Assembly (NCBI GenBank): GCA_004352715.1
Contig: SCFE01000005.1
Location: forward strand, 1,591,292-1,655,291
Direction: 5' to 3'
DNA from: Hofstenia miamia
Taxonomy: Eukaryota; Xenacoelomorpha; Acoela
DNA length: 64,000 nucleotides
Shown here piece by piece: positions 12,145 to 22,151 of this stretch. Within the stretch, counting starts at the first letter, position 1, and each line of letters starts with the position of its first letter. Below the pieces are notes generated by a model. That model was given only the letters and a program-made list of their open reading frames with translations. It searched no databases and was not told where the DNA came from. A program made the position numbers and the translations under genes.

Positions 12145-13985
12145 TAAGAGAATCTTTATTCAGATAAATGCTAACAAATAACTGAGAATTTATCTGAATA
12201 GCGTCATTAAATTCACAAAAACACATACAATTCACATAAATTACAAAAGAAATCTTGTAGGCTATATATAAATTATTATAGTGCTATTTTAATATAGTAT
12301 AGTCGTTGTTATAAAATTTGTATCCTAGCCATGATTTTCCAGAAATATATTTTTGCTTAAGTAAGATTTTTAAATGTTTCTTAAAAAATTTCAATTTTTC
12401 AATATTTTTAATTTCTTTAGGTACCTAGCGAATTTCAGGTTCGAATGGCGACATTAATGAAGGATTTCTTTAAAACGTGTTTCTTATACTTAACACATGT
12501 AAGAAACGTTGACCTTGAATTCTGTTTATGAGTAAATCCCTTTATTTTAATGGTATTATTAGTTTGGTAGGTTTCTGATTAGCTTGAAGAATGTCAGAAG
12601 GGTATTCAATATAACCAGTTGTTTTGAAAAAAAGAATTGACCTAGAAATGTACTGTTTGGTTTTCGAGGAGTTTTTCGTTGTGATATTTAATGCCCATTT
12701 TAATTGAATATCAAGTTTTTTATAAAACATTTCGCTTAGGTCAGTAAATAAAATGTTTGCGTAATAAAGGTGACTCATGATGAAAGCATGGAAGAATTGA
12801 ATTGTTGCACAAGGTGGTAATTGCCTAACTACTAGTGTCATACTTCTTATACCTATAGCTAATTTTCTAACTATTAATTTGATGTGAGAGTTGAATTTTA
12901 ACTTTGAGTCAATAGTTACTCCTAGGTACTTGAAAGTGCCCCCAATAGGAACATTAATATTATTTACATTTAAAGTCAGTGCAGAAACATCGTAATATCT
13001 TTTTTCGGCTGCAAAATACAAAATTCTGTTTTAGCTTCATTAATATTCCAGTTGTGCATACAAAAGTATCTTGACAATTTGTTAAAATTCAATTCTATAG
13101 ATGCCGATGCTAGGTGCATTGATGAATTATCGCTGAAAATGCAAGTGTCATCAGCATATTGGATTAAGTTGCAATTAGTTATAGAATGCATGTCATTTAC
13201 ATAAATACTAAAAAGAAGAGGACCTAGAATCGGACCTTGTGGTACCCCATTGTGAACCAGTAACCATTCTAAAAAAATATCATTTAATTTAACTCTTGGA
13301 ATCTCTGATTAAGGTAACTAGTTATCAATTGCTTACTATTACTAGAAAATCCTAAGTAAGATAGTTTTTCAATTAGAATATTATGATTAATCGAATCAAA
13401 GGCTTTTGAAAAATCTAAACAAGCTACACATTTATTACAATCAAGTGGTGCTCTCCAAGTTTCAGTAGTATTTAATAGTGCATCAGTTGTTGAGAAATTT
13501 TTGCGAAATCCAAATTGCGTGTTTGATAATAAATTATACTTATTTAAATGTTCAGTTATTTGATTATGTAATAATCTTTCGAATATTTTGCTTATTGGAG
13601 AAGTAATTGAGATTGGCCGATAATTAGTGGCAATTGATGGATAATTTTTCTTAAAAATAGGAGTAATCTGAGCAAGTTTTAAATTATCCGGGAAGAAATT
13701 AAATTTTATGCATTCATTAAAGATAAAATTTAATGTATTTGCAATGATGTCTGCAGTAATTTTAAGGGCCCATGAGGGAAAGCTTGGAGGACCGCTCTAT
13801 TTGTTGGTTTTAAGCTTATTGATTGACTTAATTTTTTTGAGAAGCGAAAGGAAAATTCGAGTGTAAAATTTTTGGGTGAAACTTTTTCGTACTTAACGAG
13901 GGGGCCAGTGTATTTTCCTAGATTAACAAGTCTTAAGGTAAAGGAAGCATCCGAATGGTATATTTTCGGCAAAATGTCCTAATAA
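12145..13985 (-). mobile_element. CR1-like LINE, 5'-truncated and decayed
   Basis: Reverse-transcriptase relic of the same broad family as LINE B. On the minus strand it shows an 'FSFRF' block near 13850, a GVPQGPILGPLLF-like motif near 13240, the YADD active site (within 13142-13165) and the C-terminal 'FKYLGVTIDSKL' block near 12930. Several frameshifts separate these blocks. The 3' end (12145-12170, complement CTGAATAAAGATTCTCTTATC) matches the tails of copies A, B and C. It begins within the pre-RT linker, so the endonuclease and ORF1 are missing. Confidence 0.85.
12542..13191 (-). pseudogene. LINE RT fragment with YADD and thumb region
   Basis: Two overlapping open stretches (12976-13191 and 12542-13021) in different frames give the catalytic YADD and the following 'NINEAKTEFCIL' and 'LGVTIDSKLKFNSHI' blocks. 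The frame change near 13000 shows it is broken. Its template role is shared with the other LINE copies here. Confidence 0.75.
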
Positions 13986-14325
13986 TAAATTTCTCGTTAG
14001 TGTCATAGCCAATCCTTTAAAATAAAACAATTTTTCAATCTATTTGAGTTCTACAATTTCTTTAGAACCAATTTTCATAACTTACATTAAAATGATTAAA
14101 AACTAACAAATTTGTAAATTGATTCAACATTTTAACTTTCCATTACCATGGTGTTTTAATTACAAGTAATCATTACTTTCAAAAACTCCGCAGTTTACTT
14201 TTTCGTTTTTGTAGCGGGATAGAATTAGGGTTTTTCCATCGTCGAAGTATTCCTAACAACTACTGCAATGGTTTTTTGACTAAAACTGTGAAATTATCCA
14301 TTAGTAACTCTTAAAAAAGCATGTA

Positions 14326-14672
14326 CAGTAATGGAAAAAACTGATGAAATATTGTAAATAAAGCACTACTTTTATTATTTTCATATTGCTTAAGCTGTAA
14401 AAATACAAATTAATAATTGATGTATCCACCATGTGCTTTAATAATGTCCAGAACCCACTTTGACACTGAATTCACAAGTGTTTTACAACATTTTTAATTT
14501 TTGTTGACCTGTCAGTCACTGCTAATATAAGTTTATTTTTGGTGGTACAATAGCGTTTATTCAGCGCTTGTTTGACAATAGCAAACAAATTTTCGATAGG
14601 ACTTGCATCTGGACTGTTTAAAGGGCCTGGAAACGTTTTTACGAACATTTTGAAGTAGCTAGTCACGCACCG
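14326..14672 (-). mobile_element. Tc1-like transposon relic (C-terminal transposase)
   Basis: The left end reads TA-CAGTAATGGAAAAAACTG, close to the outer end of the Tc1 element at 3312. The minus-strand ORF 14472-14666 contains SPDASPIENLF, a degraded form of the Tc1 SPDLNPIEN.W motif with the last catalytic Glu. Homology ends just before the N at 14678, so the other end is missing. Confidence 0.75.
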
Positions 14673-15812
14673 GCGNCAGCCGCTGATGAATTTTAGAGCC
14701 GACGCTGCCGCCGATATAAATTTTAACGGCGTCCAAGCTCTATTCCAGGCTATGGCAGTAGAGGAATATTGAGTTCATTAAGCTTTGCTGGCGACATCTT
14801 AGAGTTGTGACAAGGTGCGAGGGCAATCTGAAAGATTCCAGTATCAGCTGAAAATCCCTTCATGTATTGCTACTTGCACTGTTGCTTAGAGTAGAACAGT
14901 GCTGTTCAGAATTCATCATTCCACTTATTGGTTCGATCCTCCCTGGTCCGTGGAAACTCATGCATGCCCAAAACATCAAATTAGCTTGGAGCTTAATGGT
15001 TGGTTGAATGTGAGCAGCTCAGCAATAAAAACATACAAAATTTAACAATATTTCATTAAATCTTCCGTTACTCTAATTTTTAATAGGTTTTGAAGCCAAT
15101 AATTAAGATTGAATAAAAAATATGACCCATTTGCGATAATAGTTTAAGTACTTTAGCAAAATAGTGCTTAAATATTATTAATCAATTTTGTCTTTCTTTT
15201 GTATCAAGAGACAAGGAACGACGTAGATTACCCATGGCATACCGCTCGAATTCTTCATCTTAAAAAAGCATTGATTTTGATAGAGAATATTAGGCAACGT
15301 TTAAATCAGGGCTTAATGCAGCAACGCGACTTGCAACAGTTAGTGCTGTAAACTTAGATAAAAAGTGGTTTAATGTTTAATTTTCAGATCGTCGATATAT
15401 AAAAAACTGAAACCTACCTTGAGTGGCTGACCAGGAAACAATCCTCATTCTTAATGTACAAAAGAGAAACATTTGCACTGGAAGGGACTTAATAGCTATG
15501 CACGAAATTGATTGTCACATAGCGGAAATTCAGTTTATATTGTCAAATGATTTGTAAAAACATATGAAATATTATTTTAGTGCTCTAAAATTATTTTTTA
15601 AAATATTTCAAAAATTTTAGTAAAAATATCAAAAAGATATATTTCGACTTAAAAGGTCATCGTCATTTCTCTTACAAAATTATTGCCCCTAAATTTACTT
15701 TATTTTATAATAATATTTTATTTTACAAAATTTTAGTTATTGTTGCTTGCAGTTTGTGTACGAAACCATTTTTGATATTATATTCAAAGCTTAGTGTAAG
15801 AGCACCAACTAA
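14673..15812. other. Mixed sequence around a single N, nothing identified
   Basis: About 14660-14745 is unusually GC-rich (CGGCG, GCCGACGCTGCCGCCG) for this window and contains the N at 14678. It may be an end of an unrecognised repeat. The rest is AT-rich and shows no ORF. Confidence 0.4.
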
Positions 15813-16443
15813 TAAGAAGAAATCTTTATTCAGAAATTACTTTGACAATATATAATTATACTGATAGCAACTCTGAAAGCATCAATAAACTGTACAAAAA
15901 ACAATACAAAATAGAAAATTGCACCATTGAGCTATGGCGTTTTAATTTTGCTAGTTGAATAATCCTGGTTGTAAAATTTGAAACGCCTCTATTTGAATTC
16001 AATTATTTCTTTTCTAGAATTATAGTAATATCGTTTGACATTGTTTTTAAATATCTTTACATTATTCAGTAACCTTAATTCTCGAGGTAAATTATTCCAA
16101 AGTTTTATAGAGGTATTAATGAATGAATTTCTCATTATTTTTTACAAGGAACTGGTTTATATTTCCAGTGCGTGTATTTAGGAGTGCGATTTTATCGAGA
16201 TTAGGAAAATTTATTTTATCATAGGGGTTGATGTTGTTTACGATCTTATACAATGTTGTTAATACATTTATCTCAATTAGGATTTAAGAAATTTTTACTG
16301 AAGTTTTTGTAATTAATATTATTAATATTAGAATAGTTGTTCGTTACTATCTTCATTGACCGTCTTAAATGTGTATTAATTTTTTTCTTAAGGAAATTTT
16401 CATTTACATCCGTATAAGATAAGATAAGATATTCTATATTTAN

Positions 16444-17088
16444 CCAGGCTACATGAAATCACAGAAGTTAGCAATTTCCAAGTTGTTGGCAGAGATGTTA
16501 TGGGCTTGAAGTTGCTTGCCTCACTACCATTCTTTGAGTCCTTCTGTATCAGAAATGTCCTTTCCACTACCATTCACTCTGGGCATCCACTCACCGCACA
16601 CTCCTCCAATGCTACAGCTAGTCTCTCATGAACACTTCTGAACTTCTTCAGCCAATACCCATGTACCATATCTCTGCCTGGCGCCTTCCAGTTCTTCATC
16701 TTCTTTAGAACCTCCTTCAGCTTTGCAGTTGTGATTATTTCTTCTTCTTGCCTGAATTCTTCTGCATCTGCAAAGTCTATCTCTGGTCCCGCACTTCCCC
16801 ATATATTATCCAAGAACCTTACTGCGTCCTCGCGTGCTTTAGCTGTAGCCTTTTCTCCTGCATCTAGTTCTTTGTAGAATCTTCCTTCTTGGGTTTCAAA
16901 CTTCATTTTGTCTTTTGCCTGCTTTGCCCTTGCCCTATATTTTCTCAGTTTCTCAGCTTCTGCAACTAATCTCTGCTTAAGCTCTTGCAGTTTCTATAGT
17001 CTTCCCCTTACCTACCCTGCACCTGTCCTGTATCGCCTTACTTGTCCTGATCTTCCCTAATTGCTGCTTAATCTTTGCCACTTTATTC
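16444..17088 (-). pseudogene. Fragment of a different LINE class (pre-RT/RT start)
   Basis: The minus-strand ORF 16574-16906 contains 'MKNWKAPGRDMVHGYWLKKF', the RT0/RT1 region of a non-LTR retrotransposon unrelated to the CR1-like copies. A charged coiled segment (ELKQRL..EAEKLRKYRARAKQ) precedes it in another frame near 16915-16990. After GCPEW the reading jumps to WMPRVN, which suggests an internal deletion. It is bounded by a single N (16443) and the gap (17089), so either a nested insertion or a misplaced contig is possible. The base composition is richer in GC than its neighbours. Confidence 0.6.
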
Positions 17089-18088
17089 NNNNNNNNNNNN
17101 NNNNNNNNNNNNNNNNNNNNNNNNNNNNNNNNNNNNNNNNNNNNNNNNNNNNNNNNNNNNNNNNNNNNNNNNNNNNNNNNNNNNNNNNNNNNNNNNNNNN
17201 NNNNNNNNNNNNNNNNNNNNNNNNNNNNNNNNNNNNNNNNNNNNNNNNNNNNNNNNNNNNNNNNNNNNNNNNNNNNNNNNNNNNNNNNNNNNNNNNNNNN
17301 NNNNNNNNNNNNNNNNNNNNNNNNNNNNNNNNNNNNNNNNNNNNNNNNNNNNNNNNNNNNNNNNNNNNNNNNNNNNNNNNNNNNNNNNNNNNNNNNNNNN
17401 NNNNNNNNNNNNNNNNNNNNNNNNNNNNNNNNNNNNNNNNNNNNNNNNNNNNNNNNNNNNNNNNNNNNNNNNNNNNNNNNNNNNNNNNNNNNNNNNNNNN
17501 NNNNNNNNNNNNNNNNNNNNNNNNNNNNNNNNNNNNNNNNNNNNNNNNNNNNNNNNNNNNNNNNNNNNNNNNNNNNNNNNNNNNNNNNNNNNNNNNNNNN
17601 NNNNNNNNNNNNNNNNNNNNNNNNNNNNNNNNNNNNNNNNNNNNNNNNNNNNNNNNNNNNNNNNNNNNNNNNNNNNNNNNNNNNNNNNNNNNNNNNNNNN
17701 NNNNNNNNNNNNNNNNNNNNNNNNNNNNNNNNNNNNNNNNNNNNNNNNNNNNNNNNNNNNNNNNNNNNNNNNNNNNNNNNNNNNNNNNNNNNNNNNNNNN
17801 NNNNNNNNNNNNNNNNNNNNNNNNNNNNNNNNNNNNNNNNNNNNNNNNNNNNNNNNNNNNNNNNNNNNNNNNNNNNNNNNNNNNNNNNNNNNNNNNNNNN
17901 NNNNNNNNNNNNNNNNNNNNNNNNNNNNNNNNNNNNNNNNNNNNNNNNNNNNNNNNNNNNNNNNNNNNNNNNNNNNNNNNNNNNNNNNNNNNNNNNNNNN
18001 NNNNNNNNNNNNNNNNNNNNNNNNNNNNNNNNNNNNNNNNNNNNNNNNNNNNNNNNNNNNNNNNNNNNNNNNNNNNNNNNNNNNNNNN
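17089..18088. other. Assembly gap, exactly 1000 N (placeholder length)
   Basis: The round number suggests a default gap size, so distances across it are not meaningful. Confidence 1.
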
Positions 18089-18471
18089 TCTGATCAGACC
18101 AGGAGCTCGTAAATATTTAAACATCGAAGTAACAATGAATAGAATGTCGGCGTCACTTTTGAGTTTTTTTTTGGCTGTCGTTCTTTGAGTGTGGGGGTCT
18201 TCAAATGTGATTCACAATCCACTGTCTGCTGTTCACTGTTTGATACTGTAGGGTTGACTTGAATTTCTTGATTCAACTGTATAGCAATATCTTCCTGTAG
18301 TTCGTAAAGCAGCTTATGAATGGTAAGTAAATCCTCTTTGGAAAGATTGCTGAAAGGTGCGAGTAACTTTGCAGACGTAATGCGGCTCCATTCTCCCGTT
18401 ATGAAATCCTCACTACCGAGAGAACGAATTAAAGCGCGCTCGGAGGGACCGACTGAACGCGACGGAATCAT
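18089..18471 (-). pseudogene. LINE copy C ORF1, N-terminal part
   Basis: It starts at the ATG at 18469-18471 with 'SRSVGPSERALIRSL', aligning to 'SPRAVGPCERAVLTTL' of copy B ORF1, and continues through 'KLLAPFSNLSKEDLL'. A nine-base T run at about 18164-18172 coincides with a frame change: the SGNH-like start ('FKYLRAPGLIR') is read in a different frame from the N-terminal segment. The gap cuts off the rest. This is a frameshifted relic or a homopolymer sequencing error. Confidence 0.75.
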
Positions 18472-18853
18472 CGTAAATTAATAAAGTACAAGGCCATAAT
18501 AAAAATGATTTAAGACTATTGCATGGATAAACTGAATCTTAGCTTTTGTAGGTAACTGCTAAGATATTTTGCTGAGTGCTTTAATTGAGATACCCATTCG
18601 CTTAATGATTATATAAAATTGCTTTTGAAAAGTAAGTAATGAGTCAAATGTAATTCCTGAGTATTTGAAATTGTCCACTTGATCTATATATTGAAGAAGA
18701 AGAAAAATCTATATTCAGAAATTGTTTTAACAATAAATAGAAATACTGATAACAAATTTTGGAAGAGTCAAGAAAGTAATACAAAACTAAACAAAAAAAG
18801 AAAACAACGAATATTTACAAATAAAAAGTGGTTAACTTGGGCTATGGCGATTG

Positions 18854-21550
18854 CTAGTTTCTATTAATAGAGTAATCAGGATTATAAAATTTATAACCTC
18901 GCCATTTCAGTTTTTTTATATTATAAGTGCAAAAATATTTTTTAATATTCATTTTAAAGTTTTTTAATTTACTTATTTGTTTAATATATTTTGGTAATTC
19001 ATTCCACATATTTATAGCTGTGTTTAGAAATGAATTTTTCATTATTCGTTTCTTATACCTAATAGGTTGAATTATGTGTGTTCTTTTATTTTGTTTATTG
19101 ACTAATTTTGCAGCAAGAAAGTCATTTTTGTAGTATGGGAAAGTATTGTTAACTATTTTGAAGAACGTCGTTAAGACATTTATATGGATGTAACATTGCG
19201 GATGTAAAAATAATTTTGAAATTTTTCTATATTCATTATTCTTATTAAAGCTATGATTATTTACTGCTACTTTAATAGCCCAATTTAGTTGCACTTGGAA
19301 TTTCCTGAGAAATTGTTGGTTTATATCTGTGTAGAGTACATTGGCATAGTTAAAATGACTTAATATTAGAGCATATATTAATTGAATTTTTGCTTTAGTT
19401 GGAAGTTTTTGAGAAATTAAGTTAATTGCTTTAATCGATATGGCCATTTTTCTAATAACATGATTTAGTTGCTCTTCAAAATTTAGATGTATGTCAAAAA
19501 TTATTCCGAGGTACTTAAAAGACTCAACCTGTTTTATTTGAATGCCGTTGAAATTAAGTTTGTATCTTGAAGTATCAGTAGATTTAGTTTTTGATTTAAC
19601 AATACAGAATTGAGTTTTTAGTGGATTTACTTTTAGTTTTATAGAGGCAAAATATTTAGCAAGAGAAGCACAGTTTGTTTCGAGAGTTTGAACCGCTTTT
19701 TCGGGAAATTTATTAGAATGAAATAATATTGTGTCATCTGCATATTGTATAACGTCACATGTTACTTGCTCGGACAAATCATTTATGTAAATATTAAATA
19801 ATAACGGACCCAAAATTGTACCCTGTGGAACCCCATTTTTAGTGCATACCCAATCTGAAAAAGATTCATTAATTTTAACTCTTTGCATGCGATTGTATAA
19901 GTAACTGGAGATAAGACCTATGCTGTCATTAGAAAAACCTAGAATTTTAATTTTTTGTAGTAAGATACTGCGGTCTATGGAATCGAAAGCTTTCGAGAGG
20001 TCTAAGCAAGCAATTGCTGAGTATTCATTATCATTTATTGTTGATCGCCATTTTTCTGTAGCTTGTATTAAAGCGTCGCTCGTAGAAATACCTTTACGAA
20101 AACCATATTGTGTTTTGGAGTAGAGATCATGTTTACAAAGATGTTCGTTAATTTGATTAAAAAGAATTCGTTCAAAAATTTTGCTGATTGGAGAAGTGAT
20201 CGAAATGGGTCTATAATTTTCGCAATCTTCGGGATCATTTCTTTTAAATAATGGTGTTATATTTGCCAATTTTAATTCATCTGGAAAAAAGGAGTGTTTT
20301 ATACAATTATTTAAAATGTAGCATATTGGTTCAGCTATTAAGTCACCTGAGAGTTTTAGGAACCACGTTGGTATTAGAGAGGGTCCACTGGATTTATTTT
20401 TTAAACATTGTATCGACTTTATGATTTCATATTTTGTTGCAAAACGAAAAGAGAAAGAGGTTGGAGTTCCTTTGGGTTTATTAAGGCAAAAAGGTACATT
20501 CATACCGTTGTAGTTTCCTAAATTTAGGAAAACTTCATTGAAAGCATTGCAGAATTCCTTCTTATTTGTAATGGATTTATCTTTATAGTATATTCTTTCT
20601 ATTTCTTCGGTTCGCATGTTTTTTCTATTTAGCAAATTGTTAACAAATTCCCATTTATTTTTTTGGGAAGAAAGACTTTGATACTGAAAACGGGAATAAT
20701 TATTACTTGCTTTTCTTATAGCAATGTTACATAAATTTCGTGCAGATTTATAAGCATTATGATTTTCCAGTGTTTGGGAATTTAAGTATTTTTTCAATTT
20801 CTGTTTCTTTATTTCGATTAAATCGAGGCATTTAGAATCAATCCATGGTTTTGAAACATTATTCTGAGTTTTTTTGGTATTTTCGGATGAAAGAATATAT
20901 TTTTCTGGGCAGCATATATCCAAATAGAAAAGTAAAGTTTTTGTAAAATGTGATAGCATTTCATTAGGTGTTAATGATGAATATATCGAATTCCAGTTTT
21001 CGATTTTTAAATACTGTCGAAGTTTTTCGACATTTTCTGTTGATTTTTCTCGTATTTTTATCCAAGATTTAGAGGGTTTACAAACTTTTAGAATATTCGA
21101 ATAAGTAGCTATAAGGCAGTGATCTGAGTATGGAAATTCAAAACAAAAATAATTATAAGACGAAGCATTTTCTGATATCATGAAATAGTCAATAAGCCTT
21201 TTACTATTAGCAGAAATTCTAGAAGGAATATTTTTATTTATTAGTGAAATATTGAAAATATTGAGAAAGTTGCCAAGCTTACTTTTTTCGTTATTGTTTA
21301 GAAGATTTACATTCCAGTCTCCCATTACCATTATATTCGTGTTATAACTCAGAGCAGTAGAAAATTCATCTTCCATTTGTAAGAAAAAATTATTTATATA
21401 AGTTTTATTTGGACAATAAGAGATATTTAATAATTGACTATTAAAATTTTTGTCTGGGTTTTGAATTTCAACCCAAAGACTTTCATAAGTCGAATCTTTT
21501 GCTATATCTATCCTAAGATTAGGTATGAGTATTTTAGGTATTAAAAACAT
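18854..21550 (-). CDS. LINE copy B ORF2, main part (898 aa): endonuclease end and reverse transcriptase
   Basis: Target-primed reverse transcription enzyme. The APE-type endonuclease continues with MGDWNVNLL (residues 76-84) and its terminal SDH (142-144). The RT follows: 'ITPLFKRNDPEDCENYRPIS' near 435-455, QYGFRKGIST, CLDLSKAFDSI (catalytic Asp), GVPQGTILGPLLF and the YADD active site at 603-606 (bases 19733-19744). The thumb 'FKYLGIIFDIHLNFEEQL' and a C-terminal region ending NPDYSINRN complete it. It is open throughout. The ATG at 21550 overlaps the upstream stop and is a possible restart, but the domain clearly begins in ORF2's first part. Confidence 0.95.
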   Translation of the reverse strand: MFLIPKILIPNLRIDIAKDSTYESLWVEIQNPDKNFNSQLLNISYCPNKTYINNFFLQMEDEFSTALSYNTNIMVMGDWNVNLLNNNEKSKLGNFLNIFNISLINKNIPSRISANSKRLIDYFMISENASSYNYFCFEFPYSDHCLIATYSNILKVCKPSKSWIKIREKSTENVEKLRQYLKIENWNSIYSSLTPNEMLSHFTKTLLFYLDICCPEKYILSSENTKKTQNNVSKPWIDSKCLDLIEIKKQKLKKYLNSQTLENHNAYKSARNLCNIAIRKASNNYSRFQYQSLSSQKNKWEFVNNLLNRKNMRTEEIERIYYKDKSITNKKEFCNAFNEVFLNLGNYNGMNVPFCLNKPKGTPTSFSFRFATKYEIIKSIQCLKNKSSGPSLIPTWFLKLSGDLIAEPICYILNNCIKHSFFPDELKLANITPLFKRNDPEDCENYRPISITSPISKIFERILFNQINEHLCKHDLYSKTQYGFRKGISTSDALIQATEKWRSTINDNEYSAIACLDLSKAFDSIDRSILLQKIKILGFSNDSIGLISSYLYNRMQRVKINESFSDWVCTKNGVPQGTILGPLLFNIYINDLSEQVTCDVIQYADDTILFHSNKFPEKAVQTLETNCASLAKYFASIKLKVNPLKTQFCIVKSKTKSTDTSRYKLNFNGIQIKQVESFKYLGIIFDIHLNFEEQLNHVIRKMAISIKAINLISQKLPTKAKIQLIYALILSHFNYANVLYTDINQQFLRKFQVQLNWAIKVAVNNHSFNKNNEYRKISKLFLHPQCYIHINVLTTFFKIVNNTFPYYKNDFLAAKLVNKQNKRTHIIQPIRYKKRIMKNSFLNTAINMWNELPKYIKQISKLKNFKMNIKKYFCTYNIKKLKWRGYKFYNPDYSINRN

Positions 21551-22149
21551 GACACCACCTCCTTTTGCTTTTTTAAATGAAAGGTTGTATTTCTGTCCTT
21601 TCTAAATATTTTAAATTTAGAGTTATCGATTGACCAGGACGAATTGTGATTATCATTTGTAAACCAGGTTTCAGTTATGCCCAGAATAAAGTTTGAATCC
21701 AGTTCAGAAATGAATTGTCTAAATTCCGAATTTTTTATTGAGAGATTCTGAAAATTTATGTGAATATATTTAAAAGAATTAGTTGAATGCATTATGTTTG
21801 ATAATTCTGAGTATTCATAAATATTATCGGCTTTGGAAGGCCCGGGATTAATCTCGATGCCGGATATAAGTAACATTATTGTTAGTACTAGAATGTAGAA
21901 TAAAGAATGTTTTGTTGTTTTAATGAAAATCCATTTTTTAAATATCTTGCATGTATTCATGCTGTTTCTTAAATTATGTTTATATATAGGTAAGGTTTCT
22001 CTAATACAGGTAATATTGAATTTTGAGTTAAGAATAATTAGAATTAAATATATGAAAGACAGTGAGTTATTAGCGATAGCATAAATTAGGTGAAAAATTC
22101 GCCATAACCCAATGAGAGTCAAAAATATAAAAATAACATTTACCATCAT
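21541..22149 (-). CDS. LINE copy B ORF2, 5' part (202 aa): leader, 2A-like motif, endonuclease start
   Basis: It starts in the TAATG overlap. Residues 1-95 are hydrophobic with several potential membrane-like stretches and end in LLISGIEI-NPGP (N101-P104). The APE/EEP endonuclease then begins: 'IHINFQNLSI' and 'ILGITETWF' contain the expected Asn and catalytic Glu positions. The frame ends at TAA 21543-21541, just after a run of As, while the endonuclease continues in the -1 frame at 18854-21550. The split lies inside one domain, so this product alone could not be an active endonuclease. Confidence 0.85.
   Translation of the reverse strand: MMVNVIFIFLTLIGLWRIFHLIYAIANNSLSFIYLILIILNSKFNITCIRETLPIYKHNLRNSMNTCKIFKKWIFIKTTKHSLFYILVLTIMLLISGIEINPGPSKADNIYEYSELSNIMHSTNSFKYIHINFQNLSIKNSEFRQFISELDSNFILGITETWFTNDNHNSSWSIDNSKFKIFRKDRNTTFHLKKQKEVVSCF
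21568..21574 (-). other. A-AAA-AAG slippery heptamer at the ORF2 frame change
   Basis: In the upstream frame the codons are TTA AAA AAG C. A -1 slip on A AAA AAG gives GCA AAA GGA GGT, which continues into the 18854-21550 frame and restores the GGGV motif expected in this endonuclease region. The same sequence would also arise from loss of one A in the run. Confidence 0.65.
21838..21861 (-). other. 2A-like motif G-I-E-I-N-P-G-P
   Basis: Residues 97-104 of ORF2 match the ribosome-skipping core [D]-[V/I]-E-x-N-P-G-P, except that the Asp before I-E is missing (SGIEINPGP rather than SGDIE..). A run of Leu/Ile residues precedes it, as in known 2A-like sequences of APE-type LINEs. Loss of the Asp may weaken or abolish skipping. 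Confidence 0.7.
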
Positions 22150-22151
22150 TA
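22147..22151 (-). promoter_or_regulatory. TAATG stop/start overlap between ORF1 and ORF2
   Basis: Read on the minus strand, the ORF1 stop TAA (22151-22149) shares its last A with the ORF2 ATG (22149-22147); a second ATG follows at once. UAAUG overlaps are known to support termination-reinitiation in LINEs such as Bombyx SART1. Use here is inferred from position. Confidence 0.8.

Larger units (their letters stand above)
16414..18480 (-). mobile_element. LINE copy C (same family), inserted in copy A, mostly hidden by gap
   Basis: The 5' end begins TAATTTACG-ATG at 18480 directly after copy A's VLY codons. The 3' tail (about 16414-16442, complement AATATAGAATATCTTATCTTA) resembles the tails of A and B. 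Between them lie a foreign-looking segment (16444-17088) and a 1000-N gap, so the true length is unknown. Confidence 0.75.

Noticed and set aside
17057-18188. Long open frames across 17089-18088 and 40681-41680
   Set aside because: They consist almost wholly of N; no real coding evidence.
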